Shown: positions 6,744 to 15,072 of the stretch, in pieces
Layout: each line of letters begins with the position of its first letter
Numbering within the stretch: position 1 is the first letter of the stretch
Virus record (IMG/VR): IMGVR_UViG_3300042866_000130
Coordinates: 1-21,875 of that record
DNA length: 21,875 nucleotides
Direction: 5' to 3' (one strand)
Source of the DNA: a virus
Position numbers and translations under genes: made by a program
The notes under the pieces: generated by a model
The model's database searches: none
Told to the model about the DNA's origin: nothing
Seen by the model: the letters and a program-made list of their open reading frames with translations, nothing else

Positions 6744-8617
6744 GACACGTTCCCCGAGATGACACAGACCGTTCCGCTGATGAACAGGATCGTTGCCACG
6801 CCACGGGTTGCAAGCGTTACAGAAGCCTTGTCTGCATCAGTTCCTGCAATGTACGCAGTGGTGATCGTACAGGTGATCGTGATGTTGCCAGAAGTATTGT
6901 TGAAGATGCTCACCACATCCCCAGTAGCGAAGGTCGCGTTAGGGATCGTGATGCTGCCGCCAGAACCGACTTCAATGTAGTCACCCACATCCGTCGTGGC
7001 CAGGGTGTAAGAACCCGTCTTGGCAGAACCCGACTGAGGAACCCCACGGAAGCCAACCCTAGAAGCAGTACCGGCAGCGTCCATGAAGAACAGATCGCCG
7101 GATGAGGAGTACAGAGATACGCCGTTGGTCAGCGTACCCGCAGGGGCAGTGCCATTGAAGATTTGGAGAGCGTTGGTGCCAACCGTAGTTCCACGGTTTG
7201 CCGTGCCGCCGAGGGAGAAATTGCCTCCATCAGTCAGCGTCATCAAATCCGTCGTGGTAGATGACGCGCGCTTGCTGAACGCAAAACTGTATCCAGTGCC
7301 GTCCCCCATATAGATTCGACTGATGGGGGCTTCGTAACTGAACAGCATTGGGCCCTGAGCAACGGACAGCGTTGCCGAGGACGTTACGGTAATTCCACCC
7401 TGAACAGTCAGTTTCTGCCCCGGCGAAGTTGTACCGATACCCAAGTCACCATCAGCATCAAGCGTCATCACCTGCGTGAAGGTGGCGGTGGTTCCTGCTG
7501 TGCCGGAGGAGGCGTTAAACCATTTAAATGTGCCGCCCTCTAATCGGTAAAAACCCGCCGCAGCAGTCGTTTTGTATGTGGGAACACCGCCGCTATTAAC
7601 GAATGCGTTATGCCAAATATCTGTTACGCTGCTACCAGTGTTATTTGCAAATGACGAAAGATTTCCTGCGTCAAGCACTCTCCATGTACTACCCCAAGCA
7701 CTCGGCGTCACCCCCAGACCGAGGTTGCCGGAGGTATCAAACGTGCCAATAATGTTGCTGTTTGTGAGGATTTGCAGGCTGTGATTCGACAGCGTACCGA
7801 TTGCGCCTTGCGTTGTGTACGTAATTCCTGTCTTGATTGTGCCGTCACCGATAGCAATAACGCCGCGCACATCCAACTTGTACGCAGGCGAACTCGTCCC
7901 AATGCCCAACCCGGTAGAGGTCAGGCGCATTAACTCGGATGCGTCTTGTTGGAAAATCAGGTTTGGAACAGTGCCAGACGTACGGGTAACTTGAATAACA
8001 CCGTTAGTTCCAGAAGTTGTTAGTCGAATCCTCTGCGCGTTAACAGCATCCCCGTTAAATACGTCTAAGGTAGTGCCCGCTGTGGATGCGCCAATAGATA
8101 TATTTCCAGAGGGTAAAGTTAAAGTCGTACCGTTAAACGTCAACGCCGACCCCGTGGTCAGCACCTTTGACGCATTGAGGTAGGCCACTCCGTTGGCGGT
8201 TCCTCCGTTGATCGTGACCGTCGAGGAAGTGGTCAGGGTGGTGACGTTGGCTGTGCTAGCAGTCGTGGCTCCCAGCGTGGTGCCGTTGATGCTGCCGCCC
8301 GTGATAGCCACGTTGCCGCTGCTCATGTTCGTCACATTGCCGGTGGTAATGTTGGCAGTGGTGACGTTAGCCGTTGTGGCAATGACTGTCGCGGCGTTGA
8401 GCGTGGTCACGTTGGCTGTGGTCACAGACACGTTTGTGATCGTGACATTGCCGCTGCTGATGGTCACGTTAGCCAGCGTCATGTTGTTGAGCGTGGTAAC
8501 CGTGTTGCCCAGCTGAATAGCGGTATTGCCCAACGTGATGGGCGTGTTGAAGTTGGAGTCCAGCTGCGACAGCGGAATAGAAACAGTCGCGTTGGCAAAA
8601 GAATACGGGACAGTCAT
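6740..8617 (-). CDS. Large tail fibre-like protein
   Basis: A 625-residue Gly/Ser/Thr/Asn-rich protein. Residues 1-25 form a conserved-looking N-terminal anchor (MTVPYSFANATVSIPLSQLD), followed to about residue 120 by NVT/ANVTT repeats that suggest a fibrous shaft. The central region has three or four GLGIGT(S/T)SP.KL-type segments, a motif common in phage tail fibres. The last ~100 residues (from GSAKTGSYTL through ITIPNATFATGDVVSIFNN to the C-terminus) match a C-terminal beta domain found in many environmental phage fibres. No S74 autoprotease is visible. The start is 1 base after the nozzle stop, with GAGG seven bases before the ATG. Its position directly after the nozzle gene fits a fibre attached to the tail hub and used for host recognition. 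Confidence 0.85.
   Translation of the reverse strand: MTVPYSFANATVSIPLSQLDSNFNTPITLGNTAIQLGNTVTTLNNMTLANVTISSGNVTITNVSVTTANVTTLNAATVIATTANVTTANITTGNVTNMSSGNVAITGGSINGTTLGATTASTANVTTLTTSSTVTINGGTANGVAYLNASKVLTTGSALTFNGTTLTLPSGNISIGASTAGTTLDVFNGDAVNAQRIRLTTSGTNGVIQVTRTSGTVPNLIFQQDASELMRLTSTGLGIGTSSPAYKLDVRGVIAIGDGTIKTGITYTTQGAIGTLSNHSLQILTNSNIIGTFDTSGNLGLGVTPSAWGSTWRVLDAGNLSSFANNTGSSVTDIWHNAFVNSGGVPTYKTTAAAGFYRLEGGTFKWFNASSGTAGTTATFTQVMTLDADGDLGIGTTSPGQKLTVQGGITVTSSATLSVAQGPMLFSYEAPISRIYMGDGTGYSFAFSKRASSTTTDLMTLTDGGNFSLGGTANRGTTVGTNALQIFNGTAPAGTLTNGVSLYSSSGDLFFMDAAGTASRVGFRGVPQSGSAKTGSYTLATTDVGDYIEVGSGGSITIPNATFATGDVVSIFNNTSGNITITCTITTAYIAGTDADKASVTLATRGVATILFISGTVCVISGNVS
8190..8530 (-). repeat. 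Degenerate repeats encoding NVT/ANVTT shaft
   Basis: Imperfect repeats with the recurring plus-strand core GTGACGTTGGC or GTCACGTTGGC, encoding repeated NVT triplets separated by 2-10 residues. They lie inside the N-terminal shaft of the 625-residue fibre. The repeats could expand or contract by recombination or slippage and so change fibre length. Confidence 0.7.
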
Positions 8618-8618
8618 T

Positions 8619-10865
8619 TCAGAACCTCACTCTTAGTTCGTGTTCCATCTCGAACGTGTTGACGACAAAGCCTGGGCCAGTGCTCGTGAGCGTCAAACCT
8701 AGATACTTTCCATACTGCTGGGCATCTGACTTGTACAGGTAGTACCCAGACACCGTAAGCCACCCAACCGTCTCCATCGCATTGTTAGTCCATTCAACCG
8801 TGTTGCCAAGGTTGTTAACCCAGTTGATGAAGTTCTCAGCGGTGTATGTCGGACTAGAACCAGTTTCACTGTCTACCGTGACATTCAGCGTAGCCGGATA
8901 GGTGAGTGTTGCCTCAATACCAAACTTCAATGCCTGCTTGGTGCGGATGGGGTCACCCAGCGGCATGAGCGCAGTGCGGATGGTGCTGTTGATGTTGGCC
9001 GCAGGGTCTGCGTACAACTGGTACAGGTCGGTGTCATCCACCCCGTAGAGCTTGATCGTTCCCCCAAACGGCACAGAAGTCACATAGTCAATGCTTCCTT
9101 GACTCGTGACAAACCACTTCTTGTCGAAAAACACGGCCTGAATCTGCCGTGGGGTTGCAGGAGTGGTGGTTGGGTCGTTGTAGGTGAAGTTGAAAGCCGC
9201 ACACAGGATGTTGTTGATTAGCACCTGCCCACCTGTAATCGGCTCGTTAAAGTCGATGTTCAGGAAGATGCCATCCAACGGGTCTGACAGCTTGCTGGTG
9301 GTAGAACCCACCAGTGCGTACATCCCGTAGTCGTTCATGAACAGCAAACTGCGGAAGTACGGGAAGATGGCGTCTGTGCGGCCTGTTCCGATACTGGCGC
9401 TGACGTTGGTGTTCGTAAACAGCGTGGTACCTTCTGGAGTCACACGCAGGTCAGAGATGATGTTGATGCTCGTTTCGCCAAAGATGTACAGGAAGTTGTT
9501 GGCAGAAACGATAGCCCTAATGTTCCCGCGCAGGGTGGAATCACTCAACGTGAGTGAGCCTGCGGAAACAGAAGTGAAGTCAGTCGCACTGTCTGCAGCT
9601 GAGTAGTACAGGGTTCTCCCTGATGCCACCCAAACACGACCACCGAATGTCGCTACATCCTGCACATCGTCGGTGTTGACGATAGCCTTGGCTGCTGCGT
9701 TGCTGCCGCCACCACCTGTAATCGTGACCACCACGTTGGAGTTGGCGGTGTAGCCTGCTCCTGGGTTTGTCATGATGACTTGGTTGACGGTGTTGCCGCT
9801 GACGATGGCAGTGGCGTTGGCCTGCGTGGTGTAGCCCGTAGCGTTACCGATGGTCACCACCACGTTGGCTGCGTTGCTGTAACCAGTGCCGCCACTCGTC
9901 ACCACCACAGAGACGGTGCCCTTCTTGAAGGTGGTCAGCTGTGAAATGGCAGTGGCATTGGTGCCGCCTGGGCTAGCCTCAATGGTGACGCTAGGCGGTG
10001 AGGTATAGCCTGAGCCTGCTTCTGTCAGGAAGATACTCGTGACAGAACCCGTGCTGATCGTGGCTATGGCATTGGCATTGGAGCCACCACCGTCTGTGAT
10101 CGTGACGGTTGGTGTCTTGATGTAGCCGGTACCTGGTTCTGTAACGGTGACAGACACCACGTTGCCACTGGCAAGCGCAGCTGTAGCCTTGGCGGTGATG
10201 CTGCCTGCGATGTCAGGAGCGGAGATCGTCACTAGCGGGACAGAGGTGTAGCCGCTGCCGGGAGCATCTACGGTGATGGCGCGGACTCCACCAGCTGCGG
10301 TGGAGATGGTGGCCTCTGCCAGAGCCTGTACGCCATTAGCCTGGTTGGGAGCCGAGATGGTGACCAACGGAGCCTGCGTGTAGCCAGAGCCTGGGTTGGT
10401 GATTCCGATAAAACCTACGGAATTGCCACTAACCAGGCTTGTGCCATTCCAGTTGTACAGCCCGTTCTCAGGGTCTGCGATGATGACCCGCTCGTTCTTG
10501 TACTGAGCGGTATTGGCATCACCACCGGAGAACGTGCCACTGGAGGCTACGTTGCCTTTTGTCTGTGTGGTGAGGTCGAAATACTGTGCTGCGCCGTTCT
10601 CGCTGAAGACAATGATGTAGTCATTGAGGTCGATGTTGGCAGAGCTGATGTGCGTGACCGTGTTGCCAAACACCACATTGTTGGCGGTGCTGTCTACGGT
10701 CTGCTTCTGGGCCTGGACGATCTTGATGTTGCCAAACCCGATGGGCATGGCGTTCTCAATCCAGGCAAACTCTTTTTCGTCAATCGCAGTACGGTTAGCC
10801 TTGGTGTTAATACCAAGGAAGTTCTTGATGACAGCGTAGGACTTCTTCTGCTCAGCCGCTGCCAT
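8619..10865 (-). CDS. Tail nozzle / head-closure-like protein with repeat insertion
   Basis: A 748-residue protein. The N-terminus (1-60) has VIKNFLGINTKANRTAIDEKEFAWIENA, typical of proteins sealing podovirus heads. Residues 80-145 and 400-748 look like beta-propeller blades (YIIVFSENGAAQYFDL, RVWVASGRTLYYS, FLYIFGETSINII), in the style of the P22 gp10 / T7 gp12 nozzle class. Between them, residues 155-395 form six repeats of about 42 residues, each with GxGY and an xVTI strand (GxGY near 159, 203, 245, 284, 326 and 369). The gene follows the adaptor gene by 3 bases and precedes the fibre gene, the expected place for a nozzle. Its Shine-Dalgarno is weak (only AAG close to the ATG), so it may be translated by coupling. 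The nozzle role is inferred from order and pattern, not from a search. Confidence 0.75.
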   Translation of the reverse strand: MAAAEQKKSYAVIKNFLGINTKANRTAIDEKEFAWIENAMPIGFGNIKIVQAQKQTVDSTANNVVFGNTVTHISSANIDLNDYIIVFSENGAAQYFDLTTQTKGNVASSGTFSGGDANTAQYKNERVIIADPENGLYNWNGTSLVSGNSVGFIGITNPGSGYTQAPLVTISAPNQANGVQALAEATISTAAGGVRAITVDAPGSGYTSVPLVTISAPDIAGSITAKATAALASGNVVSVTVTEPGTGYIKTPTVTITDGGGSNANAIATISTGSVTSIFLTEAGSGYTSPPSVTIEASPGGTNATAISQLTTFKKGTVSVVVTSGGTGYSNAANVVVTIGNATGYTTQANATAIVSGNTVNQVIMTNPGAGYTANSNVVVTITGGGGSNAAAKAIVNTDDVQDVATFGGRVWVASGRTLYYSAADSATDFTSVSAGSLTLSDSTLRGNIRAIVSANNFLYIFGETSINIISDLRVTPEGTTLFTNTNVSASIGTGRTDAIFPYFRSLLFMNDYGMYALVGSTTSKLSDPLDGIFLNIDFNEPITGGQVLINNILCAAFNFTYNDPTTTPATPRQIQAVFFDKKWFVTSQGSIDYVTSVPFGGTIKLYGVDDTDLYQLYADPAANINSTIRTALMPLGDPIRTKQALKFGIEATLTYPATLNVTVDSETGSSPTYTAENFINWVNNLGNTVEWTNNAMETVGWLTVSGYYLYKSDAQQYGKYLGLTLTSTGPGFVVNTFEMEHELRVRF
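9681..10403 (-). repeat. Six ~42-residue GxGY/VTI protein repeats
   Basis: Six in-frame repeats encode (N/A/E)PGxGY..xPxVTI modules with Gly/Ala/Asn-rich linkers, at a spacing of about 117-132 bases. Protein similarity is clear and DNA similarity is partial. They are located inside the nozzle-like gene. Confidence 0.85.
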
Positions 10866-10868
10866 GAC

Positions 10869-11711
10869 TTAAATCTGCGAGTATGGATTGGGGATGCGGC
10901 GGGTGTACACGGAGTTAAGCACTCCCTGCACATCCTTGAGGTACTGTTGTTTGAAGATTTCCGCTTCTCCGTAGCTCTGCTCCTTGTACTTGGCCTTGTA
11001 GGCTGCGTAAAACTGAACAGGGTTGGTATACGGAGCCTTGATCTCGTCAACCACGTTGGGGGTTGCAAGACTCAAAGGCAGCGGAAGCCGCACGGTATCG
11101 ACTTCGATGGTGTACGACTGGTCTGGTACGGGCGAGATATAGATGGATTTCTGCCCGTAAGTGGAGAAGCACACGGGCCTGCCCACGTAATTTTGCCAAT
11201 AACGAACCTGTGCGTTGAAGTCAGACCACGCCAGATAGCGCAGCGGAATGCGTGAATTACCCCAGTAAAGCGTAACGTTCAGTACATCCAGCGTCTCATC
11301 TCCTTGCGGCAAAGCCGAGTATGGGATGATTTCAGCATTGGCAGCATAGCGCAGCGTGGCTGTGCCATCCGTGAAGTTGGTGCTGGGCGGGAAGACATTG
11401 GCCCCACTGGGATAGGGAGGCGCAGAAGTGCCGAGCACACCGCCCGACACCACTTCGTAGATGAAGATGTTGGAGAAGATGTAGCTGCCAGTCGTGACAG
11501 TTGCACCTTCTGCCCAGATGGTAGCCGCTGTGCCGTCAGGTGCTAGAGGCGTGTAGGAAATCTGCAGGGTACGCAGACAGCCGGTGTCGCGTACTACCTC
11601 TTCCCTAGCCTCGTTGATGTAGTCGGTTAGTTCCGACTCGCTCCAAAAGACGCTATTTGCATCGTGCAAGAGGCGTTGCACTTCCAACAGATAGGAAGAT
11701 AGTGTTGCCAT
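10869..11711 (-). CDS. Head-tail adaptor (connector) protein
   Basis: A 280-residue protein. The N-terminus (MATLSSYLLEVQRLLHDANS, then FWSESELTDYINEAREEVVRDTGCLR, residues 1-46) is a helical pattern I associate with podoviral adaptor proteins, which bind the portal and receive the nozzle (T7 gp11 / gp6-like class). The middle (about 60-190) is beta-rich, and the C-terminus (200-280) is helical again with AAYKAKYKEQSYGEAEIFKQQY. The start is 12 bases after the upstream stop, with only a weak GGA seven bases before the ATG. The following nozzle-like gene supports the assignment. A ring of 12 copies below the portal would be expected from the family. Confidence 0.75.
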   Translation of the reverse strand: MATLSSYLLEVQRLLHDANSVFWSESELTDYINEAREEVVRDTGCLRTLQISYTPLAPDGTAATIWAEGATVTTGSYIFSNIFIYEVVSGGVLGTSAPPYPSGANVFPPSTNFTDGTATLRYAANAEIIPYSALPQGDETLDVLNVTLYWGNSRIPLRYLAWSDFNAQVRYWQNYVGRPVCFSTYGQKSIYISPVPDQSYTIEVDTVRLPLPLSLATPNVVDEIKAPYTNPVQFYAAYKAKYKEQSYGEAEIFKQQYLKDVQGVLNSVYTRRIPNPYSQI

Positions 11712-11723
11712 GTAGCGTCCATA

Positions 11724-12065
11724 TCAAGCGACCCTAGGACTGGCTTTCCCCGCTGCCCGTTTTTCAACGAGCAGGGGAACGACACCAGCCGCCGAGGGTA
11801 ACGAGCGGCCTTTGCTGGGAGCTTCGGTAGAGATCGTAATCTTACCGAGACGCTCCAATCCTTGTTCGTATTCGGTGTTGAGCCGTACCCAACCCAAGCG
11901 GATCAGGTACGGCATCTTGTCAGCGTCTTCATAACCAAAGACATGACGGGCTGCAGCCACCGGCATAGCCGTGGTTTGTCCCGCCTTGAACTCGTAGGTC
12001 ACGTTGCAGAACTCCGCAGAGAAGTTCTGCTCCGTGCCGTTGGTTATGTAGAGCGCATCACTCAT
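11724..12065 (-). CDS. Unknown phage protein between capsid and adaptor genes
   Basis: A 113-residue protein whose ATG overlaps the previous stop (ATGA). The N-terminal 75 residues look folded (LYITNGTEQNFSAEF, TYEFKAGQTTAMPVAAARHVFGYED, LIRLGWVRLN). The C-terminal 35 residues are basic and low in order. The AARHVFGY segment and the start resemble small proteins found next to capsid genes in environmental podoviruses, but I cannot name a family. No catalytic motif or membrane segment is seen. A minor head or head-completion protein is a guess from position. Confidence 0.75.
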   Translation of the reverse strand: MSDALYITNGTEQNFSAEFCNVTYEFKAGQTTAMPVAAARHVFGYEDADKMPYLIRLGWVRLNTEYEQGLERLGKITISTEAPSKGRSLPSAAGVVPLLVEKRAAGKASPRVA

Positions 12066-12472
12066 AGCGTCACAACGTCACCGAAGACCGTGATGTCGCA
12101 AGTGCCACCAGACACCGCAGTGTTCACTTTCACGAACAGAGCACCTGCACTGTACACGGTGGTAGCCGCGCCAGCTGCAAGCGTCATATCCTGGAAGGTC
12201 GAGGTGCTGGTGATGTTTGCCAACAGGGTGGCAGAACCAATGGCATTGCTCGTGTTCCCATCATTGCTGGTGAGAACACTGACGTTGCCAGTGGCGATAC
12301 TCTTGTTGGCGTTTGCAACAACGATACGGCGAACGATGTAGCTGGTGCCCCCATCCATGAAGATGGTAGCCACGGCGTTACCCGTGGAACCAATGTCCAC
12401 GGTGGCTTTTTTGCCAACGCCGAAGCTGCCGAATCGGTCAGGATAAAGAGCGCCTACATGATTCGCGTTCAT
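12062..12472 (-). CDS. Small beta-rich protein, possible capsid decoration
   Basis: A 136-residue protein rich in Gly, Ala, Thr and Ser, with a short extended N-terminus (MNANHVGALYPDRFGSFG) and then an all-beta pattern ending VKVNTAVSGGTCDITVFGDVV. Located 9 bases after the previous gene, with GGAG upstream of the ATG. Position shortly after the major capsid gene, small size and beta content suggest capsid decoration or head fibre. Its C-terminal pattern resembles that of the preceding 106-residue protein, so the two may be diverged paralogues. No enzyme motif is visible. Confidence 0.75.
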   Translation of the reverse strand: MNANHVGALYPDRFGSFGVGKKATVDIGSTGNAVATIFMDGGTSYIVRRIVVANANKSIATGNVSVLTSNDGNTSNAIGSATLLANITSTSTFQDMTLAAGAATTVYSAGALFVKVNTAVSGGTCDITVFGDVVTL

Positions 12473-12481
12473 ATCGGCTCC

Positions 12482-12802
12482 TTACGAGGTGTACGTGCTA
12501 GACACAGCCTGACCACCGTCCACAGTGACGAAGGTCACGGTGGTGTTGGTCGAAGCAGCGTTGACGAACACGTTGATGCCGTCAGAGATGAGCACGCCAC
12601 CCGTGTTGTTGGCCATCAGCGTGGTGATGGTCGAGCCGTTGTTAGCGGTGACCGTCACGTTTGCCGTGGGAAACATCAGGTAGGTACCAGCAGGCACAAC
12701 CGCGCCAGCCGTGGTGGCCGTAACGGTGGTGGTCTGCCAGTAAGCGCCTGCCGAGTTGGTCAGAGCGCCTGCAACGAGGATTTTGTTAAGTCCGAGTGCC
12801 AT
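12482..12802 (-). CDS. Small beta-rich protein after the capsid gene, possible decoration
   Basis: A 106-residue Thr/Ala/Val/Asn-rich protein beginning MALGLNKILVAGALTNSAG. The rest is predicted by pattern to be beta (TYLMFPTANVTVTANNG, GVLISDGINVFVNAASTN). It lies 13 bases after the capsid gene with AAGGAG upstream of the ATG, so it is probably translated at a high level like the capsid. It has almost no charged residues and no catalytic motif. Decoration or stabilisation of the shell is a reasonable inference from position; a virion surface adhesin is another possibility. Confidence 0.75.
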   Translation of the reverse strand: MALGLNKILVAGALTNSAGAYWQTTTVTATTAGAVVPAGTYLMFPTANVTVTANNGSTITTLMANNTGGVLISDGINVFVNAASTNTTVTFVTVDGGQAVSSTYTS

Positions 12803-12815
12803 GACGAGTTACTCC

Positions 12816-13817
12816 TTACAGGGTGAGGTAGTTGTAGCCCGTCACTTTGGACATCGCCTTGGGTTTGACGTTCACCAATTCGGCAATCATCAAAACCGCG
12901 CCGACGTAGCCAATCTGCCAGTTCGGCAGGGTGCTCTCGAAGCCCGTGAACACGAACGAACCCTGCTCATGGATGTAGAGCGACAGGTAGTTAGTGTTCA
13001 GGAAGTACACCGTGCCTTCCGGGCAGTACGGATCGGGATAGATCGGCACGCCAGCCACCATCAGGGCGCGGAATGCAGCCTGCGGCCCGTTGGGGTCGCC
13101 GTCGAATCCAGAGCCAGGGGTGATGACGTACTGCTCTTGACCCACGAAGTCTTGGGCCAACAGCGTCCAGGTACCGAAGCCGCAAACACCGAAGCTGGGC
13201 ATCTCAGCGCCGTTCTTCACGGTACCGGAGATGTACTGCAGGATGTTTTGACGGGTCGGGTTAACCGAGCCTGCAGCGTACTGCTTGCTCTTCCACCAGG
13301 TATAGGTGGAGCGGTCAATGTTGCCGTACGTGCCGGAATCGGCCACGGCCAGCGGCAGACCAGTAAACTGCTGCGTGTTGGTCGTGTTGTTGTACAGCGA
13401 GGTGGCCATTGCGTCCATCATCACGTTGGTCGCATCGTTCATGCGAGCCTCGATCAGAGGGATAACGGCTGCGTCTTGCTGAACGGCACCTTCCATGCCC
13501 AGGAAAGGCACGGGAGAGATCATCAGCTTGAGGTTGAACTCAGCGTTGTAAGCGCCTTGCTGGACGGACGGCTGGGCGAACGAGCCGCTGTAGTCAGACC
13601 ACTGAGCATTTACGAACTGAGCGCCCTGCACGGGCACGACCACGGAAGAGACACCGCCGGAGGCTTGCTGACTGTTGGCAATCAGTGCCGCCATAAGCGG
13701 AGTCGAGTTGTACAGCTGTACAACCATCTTGGGAATAAAGGCCCTCCGTGTGACATAGGTCAACTCGGTAAGCTGAGTTGAGCCTGCTGCCGGGAGGATG
13801 CCACCACCAATAGCCAT
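12816..13817 (-). CDS. Major capsid protein
   Basis: A 333-residue protein with a strong ribosome binding site (AAGGAGG four bases before the ATG). Features fit an HK97-fold coat protein of short-tailed environmental phages. An N-terminal arm contains ELTYVTRRAFIPKMVVQLY (18-36). FTGLPLAVAD lies at 151-160, the domain FGTWTLLAQDF at 214-224, and GVPIYPDPYCPEG and YFLNTNYLSLYIHE at 256-284. There is no obvious N-terminal delta domain, consistent with the separate scaffold candidate encoded just upstream. The shell assembles around the portal. The family call rests on recognised residue patterns and gene order. Confidence 0.9.
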   Translation of the reverse strand: MAIGGGILPAAGSTQLTELTYVTRRAFIPKMVVQLYNSTPLMAALIANSQQASGGVSSVVVPVQGAQFVNAQWSDYSGSFAQPSVQQGAYNAEFNLKLMISPVPFLGMEGAVQQDAAVIPLIEARMNDATNVMMDAMATSLYNNTTNTQQFTGLPLAVADSGTYGNIDRSTYTWWKSKQYAAGSVNPTRQNILQYISGTVKNGAEMPSFGVCGFGTWTLLAQDFVGQEQYVITPGSGFDGDPNGPQAAFRALMVAGVPIYPDPYCPEGTVYFLNTNYLSLYIHEQGSFVFTGFESTLPNWQIGYVGAVLMIAELVNVKPKAMSKVTGYNYLTL

Positions 13818-13847
13818 ATGGCCTCCTTGAGTTAAAAATTACCCTCT

Positions 13848-14378
13848 TTACAGCCCGATGGGTCGCGTAGGCTTACGCAACTCATTCAAGGCTCTCACAG
13901 CTTCTTCACGGGCTGCGCCTGCCGGGTTCTTCCAGTAACGGTTCAGGTCAAAGTTTTTGACGGCTGAGGGGTTGTAACCAGAAGAGGTCGGCGTTGCAGC
14001 CTGCTTCATCCACTTGTGATACTCGGCTGCTGTCTCGTGGTTGGTAATACCGCGCTCCAGCATGAGTTTCTCCACAGCCTTGACTTCTTCCTCGTTGTCA
14101 ATGAGTCCCTTCTTCAGCAGCCCATCACGGCGCTTCTGCAGGGTTTCCATTGCTTCCTTCTCGCGCAGCTTTGCCTCCAGCTGTTGAACACGCTGGTCAT
14201 TCTGCGACACCGCCTGTTGGACGGTCTGCTCAAGCTCAAGCTCAGGAATAGGAAGGTCAGGTTGAACCTTCTTAGTCATTCGCAAGAAGTCTTTGCGAGT
14301 CGCGGGATTCTCAGCGAGTTGCTTGGCCAGGAGGGCCAGCTCATCACGAGCGGATTGATCAAGGTTTTCGAGTGACAT
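13848..14378 (-). CDS. Scaffolding-like coiled-coil protein
   Basis: A 176-residue highly charged protein. Residues 60-115 form a long heptad-like helix (VQQLEAKLREKEAMETLQKR, then GLLKKGLIDNEEEVKAVEKL), and the C-terminus is basic (NELRKPTRPIGL). It lies directly before the major capsid gene, the usual place for a scaffolding protein, with AGAGGG upstream of the ATG. Basic C-termini in scaffolds often contact the coat protein. No protease motif is seen. A minor head protein is the alternative. Confidence 0.75.
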   Translation of the reverse strand: MSLENLDQSARDELALLAKQLAENPATRKDFLRMTKKVQPDLPIPELELEQTVQQAVSQNDQRVQQLEAKLREKEAMETLQKRRDGLLKKGLIDNEEEVKAVEKLMLERGITNHETAAEYHKWMKQAATPTSSGYNPSAVKNFDLNRYWKNPAGAAREEAVRALNELRKPTRPIGL

Positions 14379-14390
14379 AGCTTTACCCTC

Positions 14391-14409
14391 TTATCTGGTT
14401 ATCAGATAA
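14391..14409. repeat. 7-bp inverted repeat TTATCTG / CAGATAA
   Basis: Perfect 7-base arms with a 5-base loop, covering the stop codon of the 60-residue gene and the gap before the scaffold candidate. The stem is A/T-rich and no T-run follows on the minus strand, so a terminator is unlikely. It may be chance or a weak mRNA hairpin. Confidence 0.4.
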
Positions 14410-14584
14410 CTTTTTTACCGTCACCGGGCTTCTGAACAGCCATCGCGTTCTTCTTGTACTTGCTGGCGCCGTCAAGGCCACCAAACTGAGAGAAGCGAGG
14501 CGTGTTGACCATTTGGCCGTTCTGCTGATTGTTGTCAGTAGGACGACGGGGAGCTGCGGCTCCACGGGGCTTGAACAAGTCCAT
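14402..14584 (-). CDS. Small basic protein, unknown
   Basis: A 60-residue basic, Gln/Asn/Gly-rich protein (MDLFKPRGAAAPRRPTDNNQ, ending with KPGDGKKVI). AAGGAGTC lies just before its ATG, and the gene sits 10 bases after the preceding stop, so translation is plausible. No domain is recognisable and the sequence looks mostly disordered. It sits in the head-morphogenesis block, so a minor scaffold or DNA-binding head protein is possible. I do not assign a function. Confidence 0.65.
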   Translation of the reverse strand: MDLFKPRGAAAPRRPTDNNQQNGQMVNTPRFSQFGGLDGASKYKKNAMAVQKPGDGKKVI

Positions 14585-14594
14585 TTAAGACTCC

Positions 14595-15053
14595 TTACAT
14601 TGGGGGTTGCAGTGCGCCCATCATGGGAGCACCAGGGATCGGCGCTTGTGCCATAGCACGCCCTTCAGGCGTTGCGCCACCGGCCTGGGGGAGAGATCGC
14701 ATGAGTTGCATGATTTCAGCCTGCTGCAACTCGTTGGTAGACGCCTTGCGGCCACCGAGCATCTTGTTGAGCTTGGAGATGGCGTCCATGATGGTCTTGC
14801 CTTCTTCCGAATCTGCGCCCAACGCAGGCAGAGACTGCTCCAGAAGGTCGATAACCATGCCGATATTGACGAGTGCGCCTTCCTTGCTTCCCATCTTGGG
14901 TTCAGGCGTGGACATCGGAGCGCCCATCGGGGGCGTGTCTTCCGATGACATCTCGTCTTTCTCTTCGATCTCCACTTCTACCTTGGGGGCATTGGTGCCT
15001 GCGGAGCGTTGGCCCCGCATGAGTTCCATCAGTTTTTCGGCAGGTACGCTCAT
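14595..15053 (-). CDS. Acidic/Met-rich head-region protein, unknown
   Basis: A 152-residue protein. I choose the ATG at 15053 because AGAGG lies five bases upstream. A GTG two codons earlier would leave no room for that site. Residues 1-50 are acidic and disordered, and 55-120 are helical (LVNIGMVIDLLEQSLPALG, TIMDAISKLNKMLG, ELQQAEIMQLMRSLPQ). The tail is rich in Met, Pro and Gly. Similar proteins lie between portal and capsid genes in environmental podoviruses, in my recollection. It is the first gene after a candidate promoter (15073-15101). A scaffold partner or head-assembly role is plausible but unproven. Confidence 0.75.
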   Translation of the reverse strand: MSVPAEKLMELMRGQRSAGTNAPKVEVEIEEKDEMSSEDTPPMGAPMSTPEPKMGSKEGALVNIGMVIDLLEQSLPALGADSEEGKTIMDAISKLNKMLGGRKASTNELQQAEIMQLMRSLPQAGGATPEGRAMAQAPIPGAPMMGALQPPM

Positions 15054-15072
15054 GGTCACCTCTTTGGGCGAG

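Noticed and set aside
12756-13781. 341-residue plus-strand frame opposite the capsid gene
   Set aside because: Antisense shadow of a well-supported gene; amino-acid mix (Arg/His/Val-rich) is typical of a shadow and there is no ribosome binding site or plausible family.
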